From: JBBKWQ01 sp037969115
GTDB taxonomy: Bacteria > Actinomycetota > Acidimicrobiia > Acidimicrobiales > Ilumatobacteraceae
DNA length: 7,966 nt
Direction of reading: 5' to 3'
Assembly (NCBI GenBank): GCA_037969115.1
Contig: JBBKWQ010000148.1
Coordinates: 1 to 7,966 of the forward strand
In this document: positions 1 to 5,667 of the stretch, one piece after another
How the letters are laid out: each line of letters starts with the position of its first letter
Position numbering within the stretch: the first letter of the stretch is position 1
Made by a program: the position numbers and the translations under genes
The notes under the pieces: model-generated
Database searches by the model: none
What the model was told of the DNA's origin: nothing
Seen by the model: only the letters and a program-made list of their open reading frames with translations

Positions 1-53
1 ACGCGGCAGCGCAGGTGACGACAGGTCAGGCCTCATACCTCGTCCTACCGATA

Positions 54-111
54 ACACCGTACGGCACGGAACTAACGGTGTCACGGGCCGTACGTCACGA
101 TGTCGTGACGT
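54..111. promoter_or_regulatory. Cluster of inverted repeats upstream of the membrane protein gene; candidate operator
   Basis: Three overlapping dyads are visible. A 7-bp inverted repeat (ACACCGT at 54-60, ACGGTGT at 75-81) has a 14-base spacer. CCGTACGG at 57-64 is self-palindromic, and CCGTACG recurs at 88-94. A perfect 20-bp palindrome lies at 92-111 (ACGTCACGA, TG, TCGTGACGT). The pentamer CGTAC occurs at 58-62, 89-93 and 114-118. The block lies 50-108 bases upstream of the proposed start at 162, which suits a dimeric repressor or activator site. It could instead be a hairpin at the end of an upstream transcript, but no clear U-tract follows (only TTTC). The regulator is unknown; the function is inference. 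Confidence 0.4.
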
Positions 112-125
112 TTCGTACACGTCCG

Positions 126-149
126 TGGCGTCGGCGTTGGCGTCGGCGT
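126..149. repeat. Perfect 12-bp tandem repeat (two copies)
   Basis: TGGCGTCGGCGT occurs twice back to back (126-137 and 138-149), followed by related CGCGGCGG. It lies in the leader just before the proposed start of the membrane protein. If the upstream reading frame were translated from the GTG at 15, this block would encode a run of Arg and Trp, which argues that it is not coding. Confidence 0.8.
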
Positions 150-157
150 CGCGGCGG

Positions 158-163
158 TAGAAT
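158..163 (+). promoter_or_regulatory. Possible -10 hexamer TAGAAT
   Basis: TAGAAT matches the actinobacterial TAnnnT -10 pattern, with a weak TTGGCG at 137-142 as a possible -35 (15-base spacer). It overlaps the ATG at 162. If it is a real -10, transcription would begin near 170 and translation would have to start downstream, for example at the in-frame GTG at 207. This is a pattern match only. Confidence 0.2.
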
Positions 164-878
164 GGTTCGGTCGACCGATGGTCGGTTCGGCAGTCCGAAT
201 CGCACCGTGCAGCAGCTTCCCGTCGTCGTTCCGAGCATCCGCGCCGTCGCGCGGCACGCCATTCCGAACGTGGTCGAGGGCAAGATCGTGCCGTTGCTCC
301 TGTTCATCGGCTTCCTCGAGTTGATCGGCACGATGTGGGCCCTGATGGTCGCGTTCCTGTGGTCCGTCGTGACGATCACCTATCGCGTCGCAACCCACCG
401 ACGCGTTCCCGGCCTGATCATCCTGAGCGCGATCGCGCTCGGTGCACGGACCATCGCTGCGCTGCTCACCGGCTCGATGGTGATCTACTTCCTCCAGCCG
501 ACCGTCACCACGGTGGTCGTCGGCGCCGTCTTCCTCATCTCGATTCCGCTCGGCAATCCGTTGGCGCAGAAACTCGCGTACGACGTCTTCCCGTTCGATG
601 ACGCGACCAAGTCGCACCCCCTCGTCCGACAATTCTTCGTGCGTCTCTCGGTCTTGTGGTCGTTCACCAGCCTGGTGAACGCGTCCATCACCATCTGGTT
701 GCTCTTCACCCAGTCGACCACGACGTTCGTGTTGGCCAAGGCCGTGCTCGGCCCGACCACCGGTGTGGTCACGGTCGGCACGATGTTCTTGTGGTTCCGG
801 CTGAATCTGGCCCGCAGCGACACCCGCCTGATCTGGGACAAGGCGCCGATCCGACGGCGTCTCGAACCCGCGCTGTAG
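162..878 (+). CDS. Multi-pass membrane protein, VC0807-like family
   Basis: This encodes a 238-residue polytopic inner-membrane protein. A polar N-terminus (about 1-40) is followed by hydrophobic segments at roughly 42-56, 57-74, 84-103, 106-129, 167-186 and 190-212. A loop after the fourth segment carries IPLGNPLAQKLAYDVFPFDD, and a short basic tail ends the protein. The pattern of paired helices, the loop and a late W-S-F-T-S-L-V-N-A-S helix resembles the uncharacterised VC0807 family, which is loosely related to septation protein A-like proteins; no biochemical function is established. I chose ATG 162 because the frame is open back to GTG 15 but that extension is an Arg-rich translation of a tandem repeat. 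No strong ribosome binding site precedes 162, and GTG 207 (residue 16) is a credible alternative. The gene stands alone and converges on the next gene. The membrane call is firm; the family is moderate. Confidence 0.7.
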   Translation: MVRSTDGRFGSPNRTVQQLPVVVPSIRAVARHAIPNVVEGKIVPLLLFIGFLELIGTMWALMVAFLWSVVTITYRVATHRRVPGLIILSAIALGARTIAALLTGSMVIYFLQPTVTTVVVGAVFLISIPLGNPLAQKLAYDVFPFDDATKSHPLVRQFFVRLSVLWSFTSLVNASITIWLLFTQSTTTFVLAKAVLGPTTGVVTVGTMFLWFRLNLARSDTRLIWDKAPIRRRLEPAL

Positions 879-888
879 CACGACGACC

Positions 889-914
889 GAAGTGTCGGGC
901 ATGTCCGGCGCTTC
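889..914 (+). terminator. Hairpin in the convergent junction, possible terminator for the membrane protein gene
   Basis: GAAGTGTCGGG (889-899) pairs along its full length with TCCGGCGCTTC (904-914) around the loop CATG. The stem is 11 bp with three G-U wobbles, so it is continuous only in plus-strand RNA; the minus-strand RNA would have A-C mismatches at those positions. It begins 10 bases after the stop of the membrane gene and overlaps the stop codon (913-915) of the opposing gene. No U-run follows, so it is not a canonical intrinsic terminator. Confidence 0.4.
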
Positions 915-2334
915 AGTCCAATCGAACCCGTTCGAGATATCGCGGCACGACCGCGGTCAAGGATTCGTGACCTGCGAGTGAATCGCGCAGTGCATTCGCA
1001 CCGGCGGGCTCGCCGTGCACGACATAGGCCGTATCCGGCAGCGTGTCGGCGGATTCGAACCAGCAGACCAGCTCGTCATGATCCGCATGAACGGAGAACG
1101 ACAGATTGTTGGCGACCTCGGCAGCGACGCGCACGTACTGGCCGAGCAGCTTGACGCTCGTGGCCCCTTCGGCGAGCAGTCGGCCACGCGTCCCTGCTGC
1201 CTGGAATCCGACGAGCGCCACGGCGTTGCGGTGATCGGGGAGCAGCCGAGCGAGGTGATGCAGAACGCGTCCGCCGGTGGCCATCCCGGACGCCGACACG
1301 ATGATCGAGGGAGAATGCTGGTGGGCGAGCGCCTTCGACTCCTCGACGCTGCGAATTTCGTGCACGTTGCCGCCGTCGAACGGATCTCGGCCGTCGTGCA
1401 GCTCTGGGCGGACGTCGCCGTCACCGGCGGCCATCGCTGCGCGATACACACCGAGTGCACGCAACGCCATCGGGCTGTCGACGTACACCGGTAGCGACGG
1501 CGCAGCACCGCTCGCCATCAGCTCTCGCAAATGGAAGAGGACCACTTCGGTTCGGTCGACCGCGAACGCCGGGATCACCACCGTGCCGCCGCGTCGCGCG
1601 GTCCGTGTGATGAGATCGCCGAGCTGATCGACCGCTCCGACGTCGTCATGGCGACGGCCGCCGTAGGTGGATTCGATCACGGTCACATCGGCACCGGACG
1701 GTGGGCTCGGCGCGACGAGGAGGGGATGCGCCGGTCGGCCGAGGTCGCCGCTGAACACGACCCTCCGCCCGCTTCGAGCGAGATCGAGTGACACGATCGC
1801 GGAACCGAGAATGTGGCCGGCAGGGTGGAGTACGACCTCGATGTCGGAGCCGATACCGACTCGTTGGCCGAACTCGACGGTTCGAAGTTGGCTCAACGTG
1901 TCGATCGCGTCGGCCTCCGTGTACAGGGGTAGCGCCGGATGATGCTTCGAGAAGCCGACCCGGTTGGCGAACTCGGCTTCCTCCTCGTGGAGATGGCCGC
2001 TGTCCGGCAGGACGATTCGGGCCAGATCGGCTGTGCGGGTGGTACACCACACGTCGCCTCGAAACCCCGACCGCGCGAGGCGCGGGAGGTATCCGACGTG
2101 ATCGATGTGGGCATGGGTGACGATGACTGCGTCGATGTGGGCCGGGTCGATGGGAAACGGCGCCCAGTTCCTCTCACGGCCCGCCTTGAAGCCCTGGAAC
2201 AGCCCGCAGTCGACCAGCACCGTCGATTGTGGGGTCTCGACGAGGAATCGACTGCCCGTCACATCGCCGGCTCCGCCGAGGAACGACAGGATCGAGCGAT
2301 CGGGACGCGCCCGCGGATCGGCGTTCTTCGGCAT
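913..2334 (-). CDS. Beta-CASP metallo-beta-lactamase-fold RNase-like protein
   Basis: This 473-residue cytoplasmic protein belongs to the CPSF73/Ysh1-like group of metallo-beta-lactamase hydrolases (COG1236-type), whose studied members cut RNA as endo- or 5' exonucleases with two zinc ions. The metal-binding motifs are all present: HAHIDH at 74-79, PAGHILGSA with H174, FSGD with D197, and the C-terminal VVHGE with H440. Beta-CASP hallmarks follow: IEST with E221 (motif A), IPAFAVDRTE at 254-263, YVDSPMA, SASGMATGGR ending at 356, VGFQAAGTRGR at 375-385 and SVHAD with H416 (motif C). The usual AVGRTQ-like box reads AVDRTE here. Length is normal for the family. The start is ATG 2334, with GGGGAG 9 bases upstream. 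It lies 32 bases downstream of the small acidic gene on the same strand, probably in one transcript, and is divergent from ppsA. RNA as the substrate is inferred from the family; a role tied to the metabolic operon is speculative. Confidence 0.9.
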   Translation of the reverse strand: MPKNADPRARPDRSILSFLGGAGDVTGSRFLVETPQSTVLVDCGLFQGFKAGRERNWAPFPIDPAHIDAVIVTHAHIDHVGYLPRLARSGFRGDVWCTTRTADLARIVLPDSGHLHEEEAEFANRVGFSKHHPALPLYTEADAIDTLSQLRTVEFGQRVGIGSDIEVVLHPAGHILGSAIVSLDLARSGRRVVFSGDLGRPAHPLLVAPSPPSGADVTVIESTYGGRRHDDVGAVDQLGDLITRTARRGGTVVIPAFAVDRTEVVLFHLRELMASGAAPSLPVYVDSPMALRALGVYRAAMAAGDGDVRPELHDGRDPFDGGNVHEIRSVEESKALAHQHSPSIIVSASGMATGGRVLHHLARLLPDHRNAVALVGFQAAGTRGRLLAEGATSVKLLGQYVRVAAEVANNLSFSVHADHDELVCWFESADTLPDTAYVVHGEPAGANALRDSLAGHESLTAVVPRYLERVRLD

Positions 2335-2366
2335 CTCCTCGAACTCCCCGTGCGCTGAGCCTCGAC

Positions 2367-2669
2367 TCAGTGGTCACGCTCGTCGTCGAGCGGCGCGGCC
2401 CGTCGCTGCTCGATCAGGTCAGGCACTGGCGACTCCAACGGAGCGTCGAGCACGTCCGGCAACAACTCGGCGTCGGCGTCTTCGACGTCGTCGACGACCC
2501 GCTCGGCATCGGAATCGGACTGAGGGACTGGTCGCGCTTCCATGCGACCAGCGTCGCGCCGGACGTCTACGACGAGTAGGGGCCAACGGCCTTCGTCATC
2601 GAATCGCCACATGACGAACGGGCCACGCGGAGTGACACGACCGCGGTATGACCTTCGACCCTGTGCCAC
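2367..2669 (-). CDS. Small acidic hypothetical protein
   Basis: This frame encodes 100 residues from GTG 2669. I do not recognise the family. The N-terminal half is basic to neutral, with a short stretch that could form beta strands (FVMWRFDDEGRWPLLVVDVR, 18-37). The second half is strongly acidic (18 Asp/Glu among residues 51-100) and probably disordered or helical. Third codon positions are mostly G or C through the middle and end, as in the neighbouring genes. The frame fills the gap between the RNase-like gene and ppsA and stops 32 bases before the RNase-like start, which suggests co-transcription. The start is uncertain: no clear ribosome binding site precedes GTG 2669, and ATG 2612 (residue 20) is an alternative that would lose the basic N-terminus. 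It could be a chance open frame, but the spacing and codon pattern favour a real gene. Confidence 0.5.
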   Translation of the reverse strand: MAQGRRSYRGRVTPRGPFVMWRFDDEGRWPLLVVDVRRDAGRMEARPVPQSDSDAERVVDDVEDADAELLPDVLDAPLESPVPDLIEQRRAAPLDDERDH

Positions 2670-2680
2670 AGCGGCGCCGC
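2661..2680. promoter_or_regulatory. Palindromic segment at the divergent promoter region
   Basis: Two short dyads are adjacent: CTGTG-C-CACAG (2661-2671) and the perfect palindrome GCGGCGCCGC (2671-2680). They sit at the 5' edge of the minus-strand pair and 58-77 bases upstream of the ppsA start, where an operator acting on both transcripts would be expected. No convincing -35/-10 pair was found for either direction. Short GC-rich palindromes are common in such DNA, so this is weak. Confidence 0.2.
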
Positions 2681-2723
2681 AGAGCGATCATTGGGAAGCG
2701 GCCCGACTACTCGAGCGAGGGTC

Positions 2724-2730
2724 TCGGAGG
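2724..2730 (+). promoter_or_regulatory. Ribosome binding site deciding the ppsA start
   Basis: A GGAGG-type Shine-Dalgarno sequence (CGGAGGG) ends about 7 bases before ATG 2738. The frame is open to an earlier ATG at 2648, but that extension has no such site and lies outside the conserved domain, so 2738 is preferred. Confidence 0.75.
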
Positions 2731-2737
2731 GAACGCC

Positions 2738-5005
2738 ATGACACACGTCACCGAAACCCGCGACGCCATCGGACTCGACGAGGTCCGTCGCACAGACGTC
2801 GACGTCGTCGGCGGCAAGGGTGCCAATCTCGGCGAGCTGATCGCCGCGGGCTTTCCGGTGCCTCCGGGCTTCGTCGTCACCGCCGATGCCTACCTCGCTG
2901 CGATCGATCGGTCCGGCGTACGCGCCGAACTCGCCGAGATCTGCAGCCGGGCAGCCACAGCGTCGCCCGACGAGCTGTCACGACTTGCCGGCCATGCGCG
3001 CGAACTGGTCGGTGGTGTCGTGCTGCCGGCGGACGCAGCCGAGGAGATTCTGCTTCAGTTCGACGGGTTAGGGGTGGGAACACGGGTCGCCGTGCGGTCG
3101 TCGGCCACCGCCGAGGACACCGCAGATACGTCGTTCGCCGGCATGAACGAGACGTTCACGAACGTCCGACGACCGGAGTTGCTCGACCGCATCACGGCAT
3201 GCTGGGTCTCCCTGTTCGGTGACAGAGTCGTGGCGTACCGGGCCGAGCGTGACCTCGTCGACGAGCCGGCCATCGCCGTGATCGTCCAGCAGATGGTCGA
3301 CTCCGACCGGTCGGGCGTGATGTTCACCATGGACCCCGCAGCGCGCGAACAACTCGTCATCGAAGGCGCGCTGGGTCTCGGCGAAGTGGTCGTGTCGGGT
3401 CGAGTCGAACCCGACACGTACCGGGTAGATCGCAAATCGGGCGGACTTCGAGAAGTGCGGGTCGGCCGCCAGGAGGTCCGCATCGTGAACGGTCCGGCCG
3501 GCGATGTCACGGAAGTGCTCGACGACTCGCTCGCTTGGGCCAGAGTGCTCACCGACGACGAAGTGGCGCGAGTGGCTCAACTCGGACTCGAGATCGAACG
3601 CCACTACGGCAGTCCACAAGACATCGAGTGGTCCTTCGTCGGCGACCGCGTCTTCATCGTCCAATCTCGTCCGATCACCACGCTCGACGCGCTCGATGCC
3701 GCCGCTTCGCGTGACTCGGGCGAGCCTGCCGTATTGCAGGGCCTCGGCGTGGGCGACCGAATCGCTTCCGGCAGGGTGCGGGTGCTTGAGGCCCCCGGTG
3801 ATGGTCATCTCTTGGAGTCGGGTGAGGTGTTGGTCGCTGCGATGACATCGCCCGACTGGGTTCCGACGATGCGACGCGCGGCCGCATTGATCACCGATGC
3901 CGGAGGCAGCACGTGCCATGCGGCCATCGTGAGCCGAGAGCTGGGTATCCCGGCCATCGTCGGTACTCGAACGGCGACGACCATGCTGCGCGATGGCGAT
4001 ACCGTCACCGTCGAGGCTTCGTCGGGCCAGGTGTTTCGTGGCGACCGTCGGCCGACCCCGGCGGCCAGCGGGGCCAGCGGGGCCGGGACGGCCGTCGCTG
4101 TGGACGAGACGATCGGGACGAAGCTCTACGTGAACCTCGCCATCGCCGACCGTGCCGACGAAGTTGCCCGGCTCCCGATCGACGGCGTCGGACTGCTGCG
4201 CGGCGAGTTCATGGTGACCGAGGCCCTCGACGGGCAACACCCACGCCGACTCATCGCCGAAGGGCGAGGCGCCGAGTTCGTCGACAAGATGTCGAACCAA
4301 CTTGCTCGGATCGCACGAGCATTCGGCACACGTCCAGTGGTGTACCGCACGATGGACTTCAGGTCGAACGAATTCCGAGGCCTGACCGGCGGCGAACAGT
4401 TCGAGCCGGTCGAGCAGAACCCGATGATCGGTTTTCGCGGGTGCTACCGGTACATCAAAGACCCCGAGACGTTCGCGCTCGAACTCCAGATGCTGGCTCG
4501 CGTGCGCGACGCACATCCCAACCTGCACGTGATGATCCCGTTCGTCCGAACCAGCTGGGAACTCGAAGCATGCCTGGAAGCGATCGACCACAGCGAGCTC
4601 GGATCGCAGCGCGGCCTCAGGAAGTGGGTCATGGCCGAGGTGCCGTCGGTCATTCCGCGGATCGCCGACTACGCAGCGCTCGGCATCGACGGCGTGTCCA
4701 TCGGCAGCAACGACCTCACGCAATTGATGCTGGGCGTCGATCGAGACTCCGAGGTCCTGGCCGAACTCTTCGACGAAAGCGACGCCGCCGTGCTCTGGGC
4801 GATCGGTGAGATCATCACGGCGTGTCGCGCGGCCGGAATCACCTCGTCGTTGTGTGGTCTCGCCCCATCGGCGAACCCTGACTTCGCCGAACACCTGGTC
4901 CGCTTCGGCATCACCTCGATCTCGGTCGACCCGGACGCAGTTTCGGCAGCCCGCAGGGTCATCGGATCCGCCGAACGACGGCTGTTGCTGAACGCCGTTC
5001 GCTGA
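2738..5005 (+). CDS. ppsA: Phosphoenolpyruvate synthase (pyruvate, water dikinase)
   Basis: The enzyme converts pyruvate, ATP and water to PEP, AMP and phosphate, the entry to gluconeogenesis from three-carbon acids, acetate or lactate. The 755-residue protein has all three domains. The ATP-grasp-like domain shows GGKGANLG at 25-32, VRSSATAED at 119-127 and QSRPITT from 309. The phosphohistidine domain has GGSTCHAAIVSRELGIPA with the catalytic His394. The C-terminal PEP/pyruvate barrel has GVGLLRGEF, YRTMDFRSNEF, ENP-like QNPMIGFRG, MAEVPSVI with E634, GSNDLTQ with N658 and LCGLAPS with the catalytic Cys706. The barrel motifs follow PpsA rather than PPDK. Family members usually read CGQAPS; here Gln is Leu. 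Length is slightly below E. coli PpsA (792). An Ala-Ser-Gly linker made from a 9-bp DNA repeat joins the central and C-terminal domains. It is the first gene of the plus operon; the next start is 50 bases on. Confidence 0.93.
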   Translation: MTHVTETRDAIGLDEVRRTDVDVVGGKGANLGELIAAGFPVPPGFVVTADAYLAAIDRSGVRAELAEICSRAATASPDELSRLAGHARELVGGVVLPADAAEEILLQFDGLGVGTRVAVRSSATAEDTADTSFAGMNETFTNVRRPELLDRITACWVSLFGDRVVAYRAERDLVDEPAIAVIVQQMVDSDRSGVMFTMDPAAREQLVIEGALGLGEVVVSGRVEPDTYRVDRKSGGLREVRVGRQEVRIVNGPAGDVTEVLDDSLAWARVLTDDEVARVAQLGLEIERHYGSPQDIEWSFVGDRVFIVQSRPITTLDALDAAASRDSGEPAVLQGLGVGDRIASGRVRVLEAPGDGHLLESGEVLVAAMTSPDWVPTMRRAAALITDAGGSTCHAAIVSRELGIPAIVGTRTATTMLRDGDTVTVEASSGQVFRGDRRPTPAASGASGAGTAVAVDETIGTKLYVNLAIADRADEVARLPIDGVGLLRGEFMVTEALDGQHPRRLIAEGRGAEFVDKMSNQLARIARAFGTRPVVYRTMDFRSNEFRGLTGGEQFEPVEQNPMIGFRGCYRYIKDPETFALELQMLARVRDAHPNLHVMIPFVRTSWELEACLEAIDHSELGSQRGLRKWVMAEVPSVIPRIADYAALGIDGVSIGSNDLTQLMLGVDRDSEVLAELFDESDAAVLWAIGEIITACRAAGITSSLCGLAPSANPDFAEHLVRFGITSISVDPDAVSAARRVIGSAERRLLLNAVR
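4063..4084. repeat. 9-bp tandem repeat inside ppsA, encoding an Ala-Ser-Gly linker
   Basis: GGCCAGCGG occurs at 4063-4071 and 4072-4080, followed by a partial GGCC. Because the unit is three codons, repeat-number change would lengthen or shorten the inter-domain linker (residues around 443-450, ASGASGAG) without a frameshift. The site lies between the phosphohistidine domain and the C-terminal barrel. Confidence 0.8.
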
Positions 5006-5055
5006 CGTGCCGACATTTCCGGCCACAACGACCCACCCCCGAGGAGAGGAACACG

Positions 5056-5424
5056 ATGAACACACCAGATCATGCAGCCCGCCGCACTGAACTCCGCGCC
5101 GGATATCGAGCACTCGCCGAGGTGCTACCGGCCCACATGAAGGGCTTTGCCGAGCTTCATCGTGCCGCAGTCGCCGACGGTGCACTCCCCAGGTCGATCA
5201 AGGAGCTGATGGCGCTCGCCATCGGCATCTGCGTGCCGTGCAGCGGCTGCGTCACACTCCACGTCCACGACGCACTCCGAGCAGGGGCATCACCCGAGCA
5301 GGTGCACGAGACGATCGGCTTGGCAGTGCTCATGGGCGGCGGTCCGGCTGCCACCACAGCAGTGACGGCACTCGAGGCGTTGGAGCAGTTCTCGCCCGGC
5401 GCATCCGCGGCGCCCAACAACTGA
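5056..5424 (+). CDS. AhpD-like / carboxymuconolactone decarboxylase family protein
   Basis: This 122-residue, all-helical cytoplasmic protein belongs to the CMD/AhpD superfamily. The core is LPRSIKELMALAIGI-CVPCSGCVTLHVHDALRAGAS (44-80), followed by HETIGLAVLMGGGPA. Residues E50, C62, C65 and H69 have the spacing of Glu118, Cys130, Cys133 and His137 in Mycobacterium tuberculosis AhpD; the position of its His132 is Gly64 here. An extra cysteine, C59, makes an evenly spaced C-x2-C-x2-C run. A thiol-disulfide role (peroxide defence or redox relay) is therefore more likely than true decarboxylation, but the physiological substrate is not known. ATG 5056 follows a strong site (GAGGAGAGGA, 5041-5050). 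It lies 50 bases after ppsA on the same strand. AhpD can draw electrons from a lipoyl dehydrogenase-complex subunit, which fits the E1 alpha gene downstream, but that link is inference. Confidence 0.85.
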   Translation: MNTPDHAARRTELRAGYRALAEVLPAHMKGFAELHRAAVADGALPRSIKELMALAIGICVPCSGCVTLHVHDALRAGASPEQVHETIGLAVLMGGGPAATTAVTALEALEQFSPGASAAPNN

Positions 5425-5437
5425 CCTTCGTCCCTGG

Positions 5438-5459
5438 CCGCGCGAGCACACAAGCGCGG
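5438..5459 (+). other. Hairpin after the AhpD-like gene
   Basis: CCGCGC (5438-5443) and GCGCGG (5454-5459) form a perfect 6-bp GC stem with a 10-base loop; a flanking G-U pair may add one. It starts 13 bases after the AhpD-like stop codon and has no U-run. It may act as an mRNA-stabilising or processing element within the operon. A chance stem in GC-rich DNA cannot be excluded. Confidence 0.3.
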
Positions 5460-5490
5460 TGATGGATACGGACGCAGTCACGTCAACCCG

Positions 5491-5512
5491 CCGGTCGAAA
5501 CCCATCGACTGG
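5491..5512 (+). other. Hairpin just upstream of the small protein's ribosome binding site
   Basis: CCGGTCG (5491-5497) pairs with CGACTGG (5506-5512) in a 7-bp stem with one G-U wobble and the 8-base loop AAACCCAT. It ends 5 bases before the GAGGGGAG ribosome binding site (5518-5525) of the 43-residue small gene. With the hairpin at 5438-5459 it gives the 108-base leader (5425-5532) two stems, so post-transcriptional control or transcript processing is possible. Confidence 0.3.
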
Positions 5513-5532
5513 TCACCGAGGGGAGCAGCATC

Positions 5533-5664
5533 ATGACCAAGAAACCCACCGTCAAGAAGGTCGAGCAAGTGGCCAAGACATCAACGCCCGCTCGAGTGTC
5601 GACACCCGCTGGATTCGACCCGATCGGCCGGGTCGGGCTGGCCCCGATCGTCCACAAGGGTTGA
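5533..5664 (+). CDS. 43-residue Lys-rich small protein
   Basis: This short frame runs from ATG 5533 to TGA 5662-5664. A strong ribosome binding site, GAGGGGAG at 5518-5525, lies 7 bases upstream. The N-terminal half is basic and rich in Lys, Thr and Val (MTKKPTVKKVEQVAKT), resembling a histone-tail or nucleic-acid-binding tail. The second half (TPAGFDPIGRVGLAPIVHKG) has Gly and Pro, no Cys and no membrane segment. I do not recognise a family. It ends 3 bases before the acsA start, and its last codons (AAGGG) double as the acsA ribosome binding site, which suggests translational coupling. Possible roles are a small regulator or assembly factor for a downstream enzyme, or a leader peptide; none is demonstrated. 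The excellent site and tight spacing make it likely to be translated. Confidence 0.65.
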   Translation: MTKKPTVKKVEQVAKTSTPARVSTPAGFDPIGRVGLAPIVHKG

Positions 5665-5667
5665 GTC

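Noticed and set aside
1..18. Possible last codons of an upstream plus-strand gene (frame 1 reads T-R-Q-R-R then TGA at 16-18)
   Set aside because: Five codons are too few to tell a gene end from a chance stop; sequence to the left is needed.
15..161. N-terminal extension of the membrane protein from GTG 15
   Set aside because: It translates the palindromes and the tandem repeat into an Arg/Trp-rich run unlike a signal or domain.
81..902. A 273-codon antisense frame opposite the membrane protein gene
   Set aside because: The product is dominated by Arg, Asp, Glu, His and Gln with no fold signature, while the sense frame gives clear hydrophobic helices.
2691..2706. A TTGGGA...GGCCCGA stretch loosely like a DosR box upstream of ppsA
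   Set aside because: Too many differences from the mycobacterial DosR consensus and poor symmetry; no second copy nearby.
2542..3222. A plus-strand 226-codon frame across the divergent region and ppsA start
   Set aside because: Arg-rich, low-complexity translation overlapping the conserved N-terminus of PpsA in a different frame.
3913..4809. A 298-codon frame within ppsA in another plus frame
   Set aside because: Extremely Arg/Pro-rich translation typical of an out-of-frame reading; it lies entirely inside the conserved PpsA barrel.
3068..5185. A 705-codon open frame antisense to ppsA
   Set aside because: Its translation is rich in His, Arg, Asp and Gly with no recognisable domain, and it opposes a gene with complete catalytic motifs. 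Long antisense open frames are common in GC-rich genes with strong third-position bias.
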